A DNA stretch of 64,000 nucleotides from Chryseobacterium lacus (lineage in GTDB: Bacteria; Bacteroidota; Bacteroidia; Flavobacteriales; Weeksellaceae): positions 248,001 through 312,000 of the forward strand of contig NZ_QPIE01000001.1 of the NCBI RefSeq assembly GCF_003336205.1, written 5' to 3'. Within the stretch, counting starts at the first letter, position 1; each line of letters begins with the position of its first letter. The position numbers were made by a program, and so were the translations under genes. Below are positions 8,288 to 16,874 of this stretch, one piece after another. The notes under the pieces were generated by a model. It was not told the origin of the DNA. It did no database searches and saw nothing but the letters and a program-made list of their open reading frames with translations.

Positions 8288-10405
8288 TTAACCTCTTGCT
8301 TTAGCGATTACCTCTTCAGCAACACTCTGCGGAGCAGGTTCGTATTTTTCAAATTCCATAGAAGAAGTTGCTCTTCCGGAAGACAGTGTTCTAAGAGAAG
8401 TTACATAACCGAACATTTCAGATAGCGGAACAAATGCCTTAATGACTTTTGCATTGTTTCTATCATCCATTCCGTTTACGGTACCTCTTCTTCTGTTCAG
8501 GTCGCCTACGATGTCTCCCATATATTCTTCAGGAGTTACCACTTCCAGTTTCATAATAGGTTCCATGATAACAGCCTTGGCTGCTTTTCCTGATTCTCTG
8601 AATCCCATTTTGGCAGCAAGTTCGAAGGAAAGCTGATCGGAGTCTACCGCATGGAAAGATCCGTCTTTCAGAACAATCTTCATTGAGTCCACTTCAAATC
8701 CTGCTAAAGGACCGTTTTTCATAGATTCTTTGAATCCTTTTTCTACAGAAGGAATAAATTCTTTTGGAATATTACCACCTTTGATTTCATTTACAAAAGT
8801 AAGGCCTGGTTTGTCATCATCTGCGGGACCGATAGTAAATACAATATCTGCAAATTTACCTCTACCACCGGATTGTTTTTTGTAAACTTCTCTGTGGTTA
8901 GCCGTTTGTGTAAGAGCTTCTTTGTATTCCACCTGAGGTTGTCCCTGGTTTACTTCTACTTTGAACTCTCTTCTCATACGGTCAACAATAATGTCGAGGT
9001 GAAGCTCACCCATACCGGAGATAATGGTTTGTCCGGAAGCTTCGTCGGTTTTTACCTGGAAAGTAGGATCTTCTTCAGCTAACTTTGCCAAAGCGTTACC
9101 CATTTTATCCTGGTCTGCCTTAGTTTTAGGTTCTACAGCAATACCAATTACCGGATCCGGGAAAATCATTGATTCAAGAACAATCGGATTTTTCTCGTCA
9201 CACAGGGTATCTCCGGTTTTAATATCCTTGAATCCTACCGCTGCACCAATATCTCCAGCCTCTATATATTCAATAGGTTCCTGCTTATTTGCATGCATTT
9301 GGAAGATACGGGAAATTCTTTCACGGTTGTTCGATCTAGTATTCAAAACATAAGAACCTGCATCTAAACGCCCAGAGTAAGCTCTGAAGAAAGCTAGACG
9401 TCCCACGAATGGATCGGTTGCAATCTTAAATGCTAATGCTGCAAACGGTTCAGAAACTGAAGGTTTTCTTGAGATTGGCTCGTCAGTTTTAGGATCTGTT
9501 CCATCAATCGCTTCTTTATCTACTGGAGATGGAAGGTATCTACAAACAGCATCCAACATAAACTGAACTCCTTTATTTTTAAAAGAAGAACCACAAGTCA
9601 TTGGAATGATACTCATATCCAAAGTTGCTGCTCTTAAAGCTGTATGAATTTCTTCTTCTGTAATGGAATTTTCATCCTCCATATATTTCTCTAGAAGGTT
9701 TTCATCATAGGCTGCGATTTCTTCAATTAATTGTCCTCTATACTGTTTTACTTCGTCAGCCATTTCTGCTGGTATATCAACAATATCGAATGTGGATCCA
9801 TAATTATCATCATGCCAAACAATGGCGCGGTTTTTTACCAGATCCACCACTCCTTTGAAGTCGGCTTCCTCGCCAATCGGCAATACGATAGGAACTGCAT
9901 TGGAACCCAACATTTCTTTTACCTGCTTACAAACATTCAGGAAATCTGCTCCCTGTCTGTCCATTTTGTTTACAAATCCCATTCTTGGAACTTTGTAATT
10001 ATCCGCAAGTCTCCAGTTGGTTTCAGATTGAGGTTCAACACCATCTACTGCCGAGAAAAGGAATACAAGACCGTCAAGAACTCTTAAAGATCTGTTTACC
10101 TCTACAGTAAAGTCAACGTGACCCGGTGTATCGATAATATTAAAATGATAATCCTTCGCGTCCGGAAGAGGTTTTCCTTGTTCTGTAGGGAACTTCCAAT
10201 CTACAGTTACTGCTGCAGAAGTAATGGTAATTCCTCTTTCAGCTTCCTGCTCCATCCAGTCTGTTGTAGCACCACCTTCATGAGTTTCCCCCATTTTGTG
10301 GTTTTTACCGGAATAAAATAAAATTCTTTCTGTTGTGGTAGTTTTACCGGCATCAATGTGTGCCGCAATACCAATATTTCTTGTAAGCTTAAGATCTCTT
10401 GCCAT
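8288..10405 (-). CDS. fusA: Elongation factor G
   Basis: EF-G is the GTPase that drives ribosome translocation and, with RRF, recycling. The 705-residue protein shows G1 [13 protein letters not shown], the switch II sequence DTPGHVDFT and G4 NKMD. The C-terminal domains carry the family motifs [10 protein letters not shown] and [10 protein letters not shown]-like [19 protein letters not shown]. The glycine-rich end of domain V is intact. Length and domain order (G, II, III, IV, V) are complete. It lies between rpsG (6 bp) and rpsJ (19 bp) in the str operon. Only one copy is in the window. Confidence 0.98.
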   Translation of the reverse strand: MARDLKLTRNIGIAAHIDAGKTTTTERILFYSGKNHKMGETHEGGATTDWMEQEAERGITITSAAVTVDWKFPTEQGKPLPDAKDYHFNIIDTPGHVDFTVEVNRSLRVLDGLVFLFSAVDGVEPQSETNWRLADNYKVPRMGFVNKMDRQGADFLNVCKQVKEMLGSNAVPIVLPIGEEADFKGVVDLVKNRAIVWHDDNYGSTFDIVDIPAEMADEVKQYRGQLIEEIAAYDENLLEKYMEDENSITEEEIHTALRAATLDMSIIPMTCGSSFKNKGVQFMLDAVCRYLPSPVDKEAIDGTDPKTDEPISRKPSVSEPFAALAFKIATDPFVGRLAFFRAYSGRLDAGSYVLNTRSNNRERISRIFQMHANKQEPIEYIEAGDIGAAVGFKDIKTGDTLCDEKNPIVLESMIFPDPVIGIAVEPKTKADQDKMGNALAKLAEEDPTFQVKTDEASGQTIISGMGELHLDIIVDRMRREFKVEVNQGQPQVEYKEALTQTANHREVYKKQSGGRGKFADIVFTIGPADDDKPGLTFVNEIKGGNIPKEFIPSVEKGFKESMKNGPLAGFEVDSMKIVLKDGSFHAVDSDQLSFELAAKMGFRESGKAAKAVIMEPIMKLEVVTPEEYMGDIVGDLNRRRGTVNGMDDRNNAKVIKAFVPLSEMFGYVTSLRTLSSGRATSSMEFEKYEPAPQSVAEEVIAKARG

Positions 10406-10411
10406 TTCAGA

Positions 10412-10888
10412 TTAGAATTTAAAGTGCGAGAATGCTTTGTTAGCTTCTGCCATTTTATGAGTATCCGATTTTTTCTTGTAAGCAGCTCCTTCTTCTCTTG
10501 AAGCAGCGATAATTTCAGAAGCTAATTTCAAAGCCATGGACTTATCATTTCTTGCTTTTGAATATTTGATGAGCCATTTCATTGCCATAGAGATTTTTCT
10601 ATCAGCACGAATAGGCATTGGGATCTGGAAGTTAGCACCACCGATTCTGCGTGAACGTACTTCTACGTGTGGCATTACGTTGGTAAGGGCATCTTTCCAG
10701 ATTTCTAAGGAAGTTTTTTCGGTTTCTCCTTTCTTAGATTCTACAATATCCAATGCATCGTAGAAAATTTTGAATGCGATAGATTTTTTACCATCTAGCA
10801 TCAGGTTATTTACAAATCTTGTTACCAGTTGATCATTAAACTTTGGATCCGGTAACAACGGTCTTTTTTTCGCTTTCGTTTTTCTCAT
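10412..10888 (-). CDS. rpsG: 30S ribosomal protein S7
   Basis: S7 is the primary assembly protein of the 30S head and contacts mRNA and E-site tRNA. The 158-residue product starts [22 protein letters not shown] and contains the conserved blocks [35 protein letters not shown] and a basic region around [14 protein letters not shown]. Length is normal. It lies 25 bp after rpsL and 6 bp before fusA. Confidence 0.97.
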   Translation of the reverse strand: MRKTKAKKRPLLPDPKFNDQLVTRFVNNLMLDGKKSIAFKIFYDALDIVESKKGETEKTSLEIWKDALTNVMPHVEVRSRRIGGANFQIPMPIRADRKISMAMKWLIKYSKARNDKSMALKLASEIIAASREEGAAYKKKSDTHKMAEANKAFSHFKF

Positions 10889-10913
10889 TGTCTTGTTCCT
10901 TTACATTTAATGA

Positions 10914-11318
10914 TTACTTTTTCTTACCTGTTGGTGCAGCTTGTCCTGGCTTAGGCCTTTTGGCTCCGTACTTGGATCTTCTCTGCGTTCTTCCATTTAC
11001 ACCAGCGGTGTCTAAGGCTCCTCTTACAATATGATAACGTACTCCCGGTAGGTCTTTCACCCTTCCTCCACGTACCAATACTATCGAGTGCTCCTGAAGA
11101 TTGTGTCCTTCGCCCGGGATGTAGGCATTGACTTCTTTACCGTTAGAAAGCCTAACTCTTGCAACTTTTCTAAGTGCAGAATTTGGTTTCTTCGGCGTGG
11201 TAGTATATACTCTCGTACACACACCTCGTCTTTGTGGACAGGATTCAAGGGCAGCCGATTTGCTCTTCTTGGCAAGCGTGGCTCTTCCTTTTCTAACTAA
11301 TTGTTGAATAGTAGGCAT
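10914..11318 (-). CDS. rpsL: 30S ribosomal protein S12
   Basis: S12 sits at the decoding centre. The 134-residue protein begins [12 protein letters not shown] and carries the loop [20 protein letters not shown] and the [14 protein letters not shown] motif with its conserved aspartate. The lysines classically changed in streptomycin-resistant strains (in KKPNSALRK and GRVKDLPG) are both the wild-type residues, so a sensitive target is expected from this gene alone. The basic C-terminal tail [12 protein letters not shown] is normal for Bacteroidota. It is the first gene of the str operon, 24 bp downstream of a consensus promoter. Confidence 0.97.
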   Translation of the reverse strand: MPTIQQLVRKGRATLAKKSKSAALESCPQRRGVCTRVYTTTPKKPNSALRKVARVRLSNGKEVNAYIPGEGHNLQEHSIVLVRGGRVKDLPGVRYHIVRGALDTAGVNGRTQRRSKYGAKRPKPGQAAPTGKKK

Positions 11319-11342
11319 TTAATTGCTTTTTATTTTAGGGTG

Positions 11343-11373
11343 CAAAAGTAAGAAATATTTTCAAACTGACAAA
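11343..11373 (-). promoter_or_regulatory. Promoter of the str operon (rpsL)
   Basis: On the minus strand TTTG (complement of 11370-11373), a 19-bp spacer and TACTTTTG (complement of 11343-11350) form a full consensus. The surrounding sequence, including GTTTGTCAGTT over the -33 region and the trailing CAC, is shared with the rplC promoter at 2479-2509. Confidence 0.75.
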
Positions 11374-11422
11374 CGAACAATACTAATTATTTCTAAATAG
11401 CTCAGGGGTTTATGTCCAAATA

Positions 11423-13012
11423 TTAGTTCTTTATCAGGAAATTTTGATTGACTTCCGGCGACAGGTTAAACTTTCGAAGGCTTTTCTGTAGCTTTCCCAC
11501 TTCATTTTTATTCAAAGCGTAGAAGACAACTGTATCCCGGGCTGCACTCCGATTTTGGGAAATCGTCCATGTAGCAACAGGAATCCAGTTCTCCGGAACT
11601 CCGTCAGGAAACCAATCGGGATAAACCACGGCAATTTTATATCCACTATTCCTGATATGATTTTTCAAAAAATGATGCATCGCTTCCTCTTTTTTCTTCT
11701 TAGGAACGTTTTTTAACTCCACAACTTTTGAGGCAATTTCTGTAGATCCAAGTCCCACAATATCTAAAAGCTGCACATTTCCATAATACGCAATGGCTCC
11801 AATATCATTCGCTACAATTTTTTCTCCTTGGTAATACTTATTTAAAAAACGTGACATTTCCACCTGCTGTTCTAGGATGTTTTTAGGGGCGAACTGCAGT
11901 GTTCTATGAAAATAATAAAACCGGTAAGCCGAAATTAAAATCATTCCGAAGAAACTACAAAAGAGGATCACATTTCTGAAATTGCTGAAAAGCTGCCTTT
12001 TTTGTAACTGAGAAGTTACAGGAACCACTAAAAGCAATAAGGAGATCATCAAATAACTTTCGTATCTGTATTCTATCATTGCAAAACACGCCTGAAAAAG
12101 GGCTGTAAGAAAAATTACAATTTCAGGGGTTCGAAGGGTAATCGTTTTTTTAAGCGAGAAAGGAGGTTTAAAAATTAAAAAACCAACAATGATCAAGGGG
12201 AAAAATAAATATTTGTAAAAACTAAAATTCAGGAAAATTCCCTTCTTCAAAATCATCCACAAACTGGCAATTAAACCGCCTTCGGCAGGATAACTCCCTT
12301 TCACCATCACTGAATTGGGGAAAAATAATCCGCCATTCTCAACAGCCACCCATCCAAATAATAAAATGGGTAGAAAACCGGCCGCTACCACCGCAAAACC
12401 TTGACTCCATTTTCTTCTCAAAACCAAAACAAAAGCCAATGTAACGGTGAAAAACATACTCTCAAACCTTACCATCCCCAAAAGGAAAACCAGCAACAAA
12501 AGGTTACCAAAATATCGTCCGGAAAATTCACGCTCCTCGTTTTTCCGTATCCCATACAGCGCACATACCGTGAGAAACATATGGATAACGTGTTCCATTC
12601 CAAATATCACCATAGCATACAACAGCGTGAAAGGCAGAAACAGAAAAAGAACCCATTTCATTTCTCGAGTTCCATAAAATTCTTTGAAATAACGCCAAAT
12701 CATATAGACGGTAGCGTAACCAAAAAGTAAATTAATGAGCATCGGGTAATAATCCCAGTTACCAAAAACCTTAAAACAAAAAGCCAATAAAAGTGTATAA
12801 AGAATGGATGATGAAGAACTGTCAAATCCGGTGGTGTTGACCGACCAAACGCCGTATTCAGCAAAATTCTTTGAAATAGCCAGATGGATATACGCATCAT
12901 CTATAGGATATACATATCCGTGGCCTTCCGGGAGTTGAGACCAACCTAATACATAATAAAACGCAACTGTTATAGTAAAAGCGAGGAAAAAGAATAATAA
13001 ATATTTCTTCAT
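11423..13012 (-). CDS. GT-C-type multi-spanning membrane protein (putative glycosyltransferase)
   Basis: A hydrophobic protein of about 529 residues with roughly ten to twelve membrane spans and a soluble C-terminal domain. Soon after the first span (MKKYLLFFFLAFTITVAFYY) is the acidic motif YPIDDAYIHLAISKNFAEYG, with the paired Asp of GT-C fold transferases that use lipid-linked sugars. FDSSSSSILYTLLLA, the usual next loop, follows. The C-terminal part (VANDIGAIAYYGNVQLLDIVGLG) also recurs in this group. Substrate unknown. An upstream GTG would add three residues, but it overlaps the -7 box at 13021, so the ATG at 13012 is preferred. It runs in the same direction as rpsL but is a separate unit. 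Confidence 0.7.
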   Translation of the reverse strand: MKKYLLFFFLAFTITVAFYYVLGWSQLPEGHGYVYPIDDAYIHLAISKNFAEYGVWSVNTTGFDSSSSSILYTLLLAFCFKVFGNWDYYPMLINLLFGYATVYMIWRYFKEFYGTREMKWVLFLFLPFTLLYAMVIFGMEHVIHMFLTVCALYGIRKNEEREFSGRYFGNLLLLVFLLGMVRFESMFFTVTLAFVLVLRRKWSQGFAVVAAGFLPILLFGWVAVENGGLFFPNSVMVKGSYPAEGGLIASLWMILKKGIFLNFSFYKYLFFPLIIVGFLIFKPPFSLKKTITLRTPEIVIFLTALFQACFAMIEYRYESYLMISLLLLVVPVTSQLQKRQLFSNFRNVILFCSFFGMILISAYRFYYFHRTLQFAPKNILEQQVEMSRFLNKYYQGEKIVANDIGAIAYYGNVQLLDIVGLGSTEIASKVVELKNVPKKKKEEAMHHFLKNHIRNSGYKIAVVYPDWFPDGVPENWIPVATWTISQNRSAARDTVVFYALNKNEVGKLQKSLRKFNLSPEVNQNFLIKN

Positions 13013-13020
13013 AAAGTTCA

Positions 13021-13028
13021 CAAATATA
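13021..13028 (-). promoter_or_regulatory. -7 box of the GT-C-like gene
   Basis: TATATTTG on the minus strand ends 9 bp before the ATG at 13012, which implies a leader of only a few bases. No clear -33 TTTG at 19-21 bp. Confidence 0.45.
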
Positions 13029-13131
13029 AATGCTTTTCTAAAACTAATGGATATAATCCTTAATGGAACCGCTCCTCTGACAATTTGGCAAGAGGTACAG
13101 ATTTTGCATTAAATGGTTCAAATCAAATCTT

Positions 13132-13608
13132 ATGAAAAACACCGCTATTATTGGACTGAAAGAGTCCAAAACAAAAGAAATTGCAGAAAAACTGAATGTA
13201 CTGTTAGCAAATTATTCCTTGTTTTACCAAAATACCAGAGGCGTACATTGGAACATTAAAGGAGACCAATTTTTTACGCTTCACCCGAAATTTGAAGAAT
13301 TATATAACGATTTAGTTCTTAAAATTGATGAAATTGCAGAACGCATTCTGACCCTTGGAGCAACCCCGAATCACAATTATTCCGATTATCTGACGGTTTC
13401 CTCAATTCCCGAAAGCAAAGAAGTAAGTGATGCCACAAAAGCTGTAGAGAATATTTTAGCTTCATTTAAAATCGTGATCGATCTTCAACGGGAACTTCTT
13501 GATATATCCGAGGAAATCGGCGACGAAGGAACCAACTCTCAAATGAGTGACTACATTACCCAACAGGAAAAAGAAGTCTGGATGTACAATTCTTATCTAG
13601 GGAAATAA
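13132..13608 (+). CDS. dps: Dps, DNA-binding ferritin-like protein
   Basis: Dps forms a dodecameric cage that oxidises and stores iron and protects DNA in stress and stationary phase. The 158-residue product has the ferroxidase-site motifs in order: NTRGVHWNIKG (first His), FFTLHPKFEELYND (second His), and LKIDEIAERILTLG (acidic ligands Asp and Glu). The helical C-terminal half follows. No N-terminal lysine tail beyond KESKTKEIAEK is present. It is a single gene with its own downstream terminator, between divergent and co-oriented neighbours. Length is normal. Confidence 0.95.
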   Translation: MKNTAIIGLKESKTKEIAEKLNVLLANYSLFYQNTRGVHWNIKGDQFFTLHPKFEELYNDLVLKIDEIAERILTLGATPNHNYSDYLTVSSIPESKEVSDATKAVENILASFKIVIDLQRELLDISEEIGDEGTNSQMSDYITQQEKEVWMYNSYLGK

Positions 13609-13621
13609 TTCCCTATCCCAT

Positions 13622-13650
13622 ATCGCTCTCTATCAAGGGCGATTTTTTTT
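13622..13650 (+). terminator. Terminator of dps
   Basis: ATCGC (13622-13626) pairs with GCGAT (13639-13643), with inner CT/AG pairing, followed by eight T on the plus strand. Confidence 0.7.
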
Positions 13651-13725
13651 GCTTAAAAATCAGGTTTTCATTATCTGAATACTCTCATATTTAAAATTCC
13701 TTTCTTCAAAATAGAATCTTCTTTG

Positions 13726-13733
13726 TATTTTTG
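13726..13733 (+). promoter_or_regulatory. -7 box of rmuC
   Basis: TATTTTTG ends 5 bp before the rmuC ATG, so the transcript is expected to be leaderless or nearly so. A TTTC lies 21 bp upstream as a weak -33 candidate. Confidence 0.5.
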
Positions 13734-13737
13734 AAAC

Positions 13738-15249
13738 ATGGAAATCACCTCATTACTCATCGGCCTTCTTCTTGGCATTATAGCCGGAACTGCGATTGTG
13801 TACTTCGCCTTAAAATCGGGAAATGTTCCCCGGAAAAAATATGACGAGGTTCATCAAAATTTTATTCGAAGCGAAGCGGATTTGCAAAACTTTCAGCTTA
13901 AAAAAGATGAATTGGAAAAAATGATTCTACAGGAAAAGGAACGAAACAACCAGCAATCCGAAATACTGAAGGAAGTGCAACACAATCTAGCCCGCATCAA
14001 TGCTGTGAATGAAAATCAGAATGAGCAAATCATACGGCAGACCGAAATAAATAAGAAACAAGCAAGCGAAATCGAAAATTTGCTGAATGAGAAACTGCGC
14101 CTCAGCGAACTGAAATCAGAGCTTTCTGCACAAAATGAAAATCTGAAAAAGCTTCTGGAAAATCAGAAAGATGAAATTATAAAACTTCAGGAAGCTGCAA
14201 AAAACGAATTTAAAAATATTGCCAACGAACTCTTCGAGGAAAAATCCAAAAAATTCACTGATGCAAATAAGGAAAATCTGGATACCCTTCTGAAACCGTT
14301 GGGAGAAAACCTCGAAAGTTTCAAAAAACGCGTCAATGAAGTTTATGAAAATGAAACGCGCGAAAGGTTTTCTCTCAATACTACCATCAAACTCATGATG
14401 GAACAAACCAACAAAATAAGTATGGAAGCCAATAATCTGGCGACCGCATTAAAAGGTCAGACGAAAACTCAGGGCGACTGGGGAGAGATGATATTGGAAA
14501 GAATTCTGGAAGATTCCGGGCTTTCCAAAGATCGGGAATATTTTGCCCAAATGAATATTAAAACCGAAAACGGAGAAAATCAGAGGCCGGATTTTGTTCT
14601 GAAACTTCCGGGAAATCAAATGGTAGTTATTGATTCTAAAGTTTCATTAAACGCTTATGAGCGAATGATAAGTGCGGAAAATGAAGAAACTCGTCAGCAG
14701 AATCTCGCATTACACATCGCTGCCGTAAAAAAACATATTGACGCACTTGCCCTGAAACGTTACGATAATTTAAAAGAATCTTTGGACTTCACCATTATGT
14801 TTATCCCGATAGAGCCTGCATTTCTCACAGCAGTACAAAATGATTCACAACTTTGGAATTATGCTTACCAGAAACACGTTATCATGCTGAGTCCGACCAA
14901 TCTTATTGCTTACTTGAAATTGATTTCCGATGTGTGGAAAAGAGCAGATCAAAATAAAAATGCAGAAGAAATCGCAAGACAAGCCGGAGCATTGTACGAT
15001 AAATTTGATGGTTTTGTTGCAGATCTTCTGAAAATCGGGAAGAAAATGGACGATGCCAAAGGCGATTATGAAAACGCGATGAAAAAACTTTCTTCAGGCC
15101 GGGGAAATCTTGTAGGAAGTGCGCAAAGACTCAAACAACTGGGTGCTTCTACAAAAAAATATCTTCCAGAAGCTCTGCTTGAGCGTGCTGGCGAAGATTT
15201 CCATACTGAATTTCCGGATCATGATGAAAATGAGAAAAACGATGATTGA
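13738..15249 (+). CDS. rmuC: DNA recombination protein RmuC
   Basis: RmuC limits recombination at inverted repeats and carries a PD-(D/E)XK nuclease-like fold. The 503-residue product has an N-terminal membrane anchor (residues 4-24, SLLIGLLLGIIAGTAIVYFAL) and a long coiled coil (about 40-175, rich in Glu, Lys and Gln). The RmuC domain follows, with GDWGEMILERILEDSGL, RPDFVLKLPGNQMVVIDSKVSL and FTIMFIPIEPAFLTA, the core motifs including the catalytic D...DSK. The C-terminus contains GRGNLVGSAQRLKQLGA. Length is typical. The 3' end overlaps the next gene by 8 bp (ATGATTGA), which implies cotranscription with the methyltransferase. Confidence 0.94.
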   Translation: MEITSLLIGLLLGIIAGTAIVYFALKSGNVPRKKYDEVHQNFIRSEADLQNFQLKKDELEKMILQEKERNNQQSEILKEVQHNLARINAVNENQNEQIIRQTEINKKQASEIENLLNEKLRLSELKSELSAQNENLKKLLENQKDEIIKLQEAAKNEFKNIANELFEEKSKKFTDANKENLDTLLKPLGENLESFKKRVNEVYENETRERFSLNTTIKLMMEQTNKISMEANNLATALKGQTKTQGDWGEMILERILEDSGLSKDREYFAQMNIKTENGENQRPDFVLKLPGNQMVVIDSKVSLNAYERMISAENEETRQQNLALHIAAVKKHIDALALKRYDNLKESLDFTIMFIPIEPAFLTAVQNDSQLWNYAYQKHVIMLSPTNLIAYLKLISDVWKRADQNKNAEEIARQAGALYDKFDGFVADLLKIGKKMDDAKGDYENAMKKLSSGRGNLVGSAQRLKQLGASTKKYLPEALLERAGEDFHTEFPDHDENEKNDD

Positions 15250-16006
15250 AAGCCTTCAGAATGAAAAAATAAAATACCTGAACCGCCTCATTACAGACAA
15301 CAGATTCAGAAAAAAAAATGGTGTTTTTGTAGTGGAAGGAAAGCAGGAAAACTCGCGGGCTTTGCAGTTTGGTTTTGAACCTTTGGAATTCTTTATTGCT
15401 GAAACCATTTATGATGGAGAAGAAATTTCAGGTAAAATTCATTCTATATCAGAGAAAATTTACGAAAAGATCGCTTATCGCGGAACTTCTGAAGGGATTA
15501 TAGGTATTTATAAAATAAAAGAGAAAACTTTAAAAGATTTTATTTCAGACGAAACTTCTTCTATAATTATACTGGAAAGTGTAGAAAAACCAGGCAATTT
15601 AGGAGCAATTATGCGGAGTTGCGAAGCATTCGGAATTGATGCAATAATAGTAACCGATGCGAAAGTGGATTTCTATAATCCCAACGTGATCCGATCAAGT
15701 GTCGGTTGCATTTTCGGAATGAATTTCATCCAGACCAGCAATGAAGAACTTTATAGTTATCTTAAAGAAAACGATTACCAAATCTTCACTACAATGATGG
15801 ATTCACATTCGCAACCGATATATCAAAGGAATTTTAATTCTAAATCTGCCGTTTTGTTTGGTACGGAGCATTCGGGTCTTTCAGAATTTTGGGTTGGGAA
15901 AGGCGAAAACATGTTAATTCCGATGTCCGGAACTATTGATTCTTTAAACCTCAGTAACGCCGTTGCGATTACCTGTTATGAAATCATGAAACAAAAAACC
16001 AAATAG
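15242..16006 (+). CDS. TrmH/SpoU family RNA 2'-O-methyltransferase
   Basis: A 254-residue enzyme expected to methylate a ribose 2'-OH in tRNA or rRNA with S-adenosylmethionine through the SPOUT trefoil knot. The N-terminal substrate-binding domain reads KIKYLNRLITDNRFRKKNGVFVVEGKQ. SPOUT motifs 1-3 are present as LESVEKPGNLGAIMRSCEAFG, VLFGTEHSGLS and MSGTIDSLNLSNAVAITCYEI. The ATG at 15242 overlaps the rmuC stop and gives the family N-terminus; the frame stays open upstream inside rmuC but that part encodes nothing family-like. Target nucleotide unknown (RlmB- and TrmH-like enzymes share these motifs). Confidence 0.88.
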   Translation: MIESLQNEKIKYLNRLITDNRFRKKNGVFVVEGKQENSRALQFGFEPLEFFIAETIYDGEEISGKIHSISEKIYEKIAYRGTSEGIIGIYKIKEKTLKDFISDETSSIIILESVEKPGNLGAIMRSCEAFGIDAIIVTDAKVDFYNPNVIRSSVGCIFGMNFIQTSNEELYSYLKENDYQIFTTMMDSHSQPIYQRNFNSKSAVLFGTEHSGLSEFWVGKGENMLIPMSGTIDSLNLSNAVAITCYEIMKQKTK

Positions 16007-16037
16007 TTTAGTTTACGTTCGATTTTGGGCATAAAAA

Positions 16038-16076
16038 AAGAGGCGGATTTCTAAGAAACCAGCCTCTTGTTTTTTA
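16038..16076. terminator. Bidirectional terminator
   Basis: AAGAGGC (16038-16044) pairs with GCCTCTT (16062-16068), with inner GG/CC and TTTC/GAAA pairing. It is flanked by A7 on the left and T6 on the right, so it can stop the plus-strand methyltransferase transcript and the minus-strand lipoprotein transcript. Confidence 0.75.
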
Positions 16077-16087
16077 CTACGTAAAAA

Positions 16088-16291
16088 TTAGTTTACTTCA
16101 ACAGTAGCAGAATCAGTTACGATAGTAGCAGAATCAGTTACGATAACTGCAGAATCGTCAACGATTACAGCAGAAGAATCCATAACTTCTACATCCATAG
16201 AATCAGCAGAAGTAGTGTCTACAGTTTCAGTTTTTTTACAAGCTACAAGAGCTAAAGCAGCGATACCTGCTACAAATAATGACTTTTTCAT
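16088..16291 (-). CDS. Small Asp/Ser/Val-rich lipoprotein, first paralog
   Basis: A 67-residue lipoprotein: MKKSLFVAGIAALALVAC is a clear signal peptide with a lipobox (LVAC), followed by KKTETVDTTSADSM. The mature part repeats the unit DSAVIVTDSATIVTDSATVEV. It is very short and low in complexity, and I recognise no domain. The next upstream gene encodes a protein with the same lipobox context (CKKSETVATSSEDSA), so the two are paralogs in tandem. A TTG three codons upstream is possible but less likely than this ATG. A -7 box TACTTTTG lies at 16328-16335 on the minus strand. Function unknown. Confidence 0.65.
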   Translation of the reverse strand: MKKSLFVAGIAALALVACKKTETVDTTSADSMDVEVMDSSAVIVDDSAVIVTDSATIVTDSATVEVN

Positions 16292-16384
16292 AATATTCAA
16301 TTTGTTTTAATTGTTTTTTTGCGAGTGCAAAAGTAGTTAATATTTATTTTTTTGTTCACTTTTATTTTAAGATTTTTAAAATCT

Positions 16385-16711
16385 TTATTTTTTTGCTGCT
16401 TCAGCTGCTTCTTTTGTTGCATCGGCAGCAGCGTTGGCAGCACCTTTTGCAGCTTCAGCAGCATTTTCTGAAGCTTCTTTTGCAGCATTGGCAGCAGCGA
16501 CGGAAGTAGCAGCAGCGGCATCGGCGGCTGCATCTACTGAAGCAGTAGCAGCGGAATCCACAACAGATGCGGCAGAGTCTGTAATTATTGCTGCGGAATC
16601 AATCATTGAAATTGCTGCGGAATCTTCTGAAGAAGTAGCAACAGTTTCAGATTTTTTGCAAGACACCATGGCTATAACAAGAGCACCAGCGATTAATATT
16701 GATTTATTCAT
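16385..16711 (-). CDS. Ala-rich helical lipoprotein, second paralog
   Basis: A 108-residue lipoprotein: MNKSILIAGALVIAMVSC gives the lipidated cysteine, then KKSETVATSSEDSA matches its downstream neighbour. A DSAA-type repeat leads into a long Ala/Lys/Glu helix (NAAKEASENAAEAAKGAANAAADATKEAAEAAKK) like the amphipathic repeats of LEA and apolipoprotein-type helices. The frame stays open 22 codons upstream, but TACCTTTG (complement of 16761-16768) lies within that extension, so this ATG is chosen. Function unknown; an envelope spacer or stress protein is a guess from composition. Confidence 0.65.
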   Translation of the reverse strand: MNKSILIAGALVIAMVSCKKSETVATSSEDSAAISMIDSAAIITDSAASVVDSAATASVDAAADAAAATSVAAANAAKEASENAAEAAKGAANAAADATKEAAEAAKK

Positions 16712-16760
16712 TGTATTTATTATTTTGTTGGTTTGATATCGTTCAGCATTTTGAACATGA

Positions 16761-16830
16761 CAAAGGTATCGCAACATTGTAATTTGTTTTAGAAAATTAA
16801 TTGTAATACATTTGTAAAAGTGATTTACAA
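16761..16830. promoter_or_regulatory. Divergent promoter region with a palindromic operator candidate
   Basis: Minus strand: TACCTTTG (complement of 16761-16768) serves the Ala-rich lipoprotein. Plus strand: TTTG (16783-16786), a 20-bp spacer and TACATTTG (16807-16814) serve the membrane-anchored protein at 16875. A perfect inverted repeat, TTGTAAA (16812-16818) and TTTACAA (16824-16830), sits over the predicted plus-strand transcript start and could bind a dimeric regulator. Confidence 0.5.
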
Positions 16831-16874
16831 ACTACCATTACTGATAATCAACTCAATATACATATATCTTACAA

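Noticed and set aside
11386-11402. Possible Fur-like half-site (minus strand CTATTTAGAA) upstream of the rpsL promoter
   Set aside because: Only one arm is present with no inverted partner, and it lies upstream of -33 of a ribosomal-protein promoter where iron control is unlikely.
16297-16736. Ala-rich and Leu/Gln/Pro-rich open frames overlapping the second small lipoprotein on both strands
   Set aside because: They are mirror readings of the GCA/GCT-rich repeat. Only the frame with a signal peptide and lipobox makes a sensible protein.
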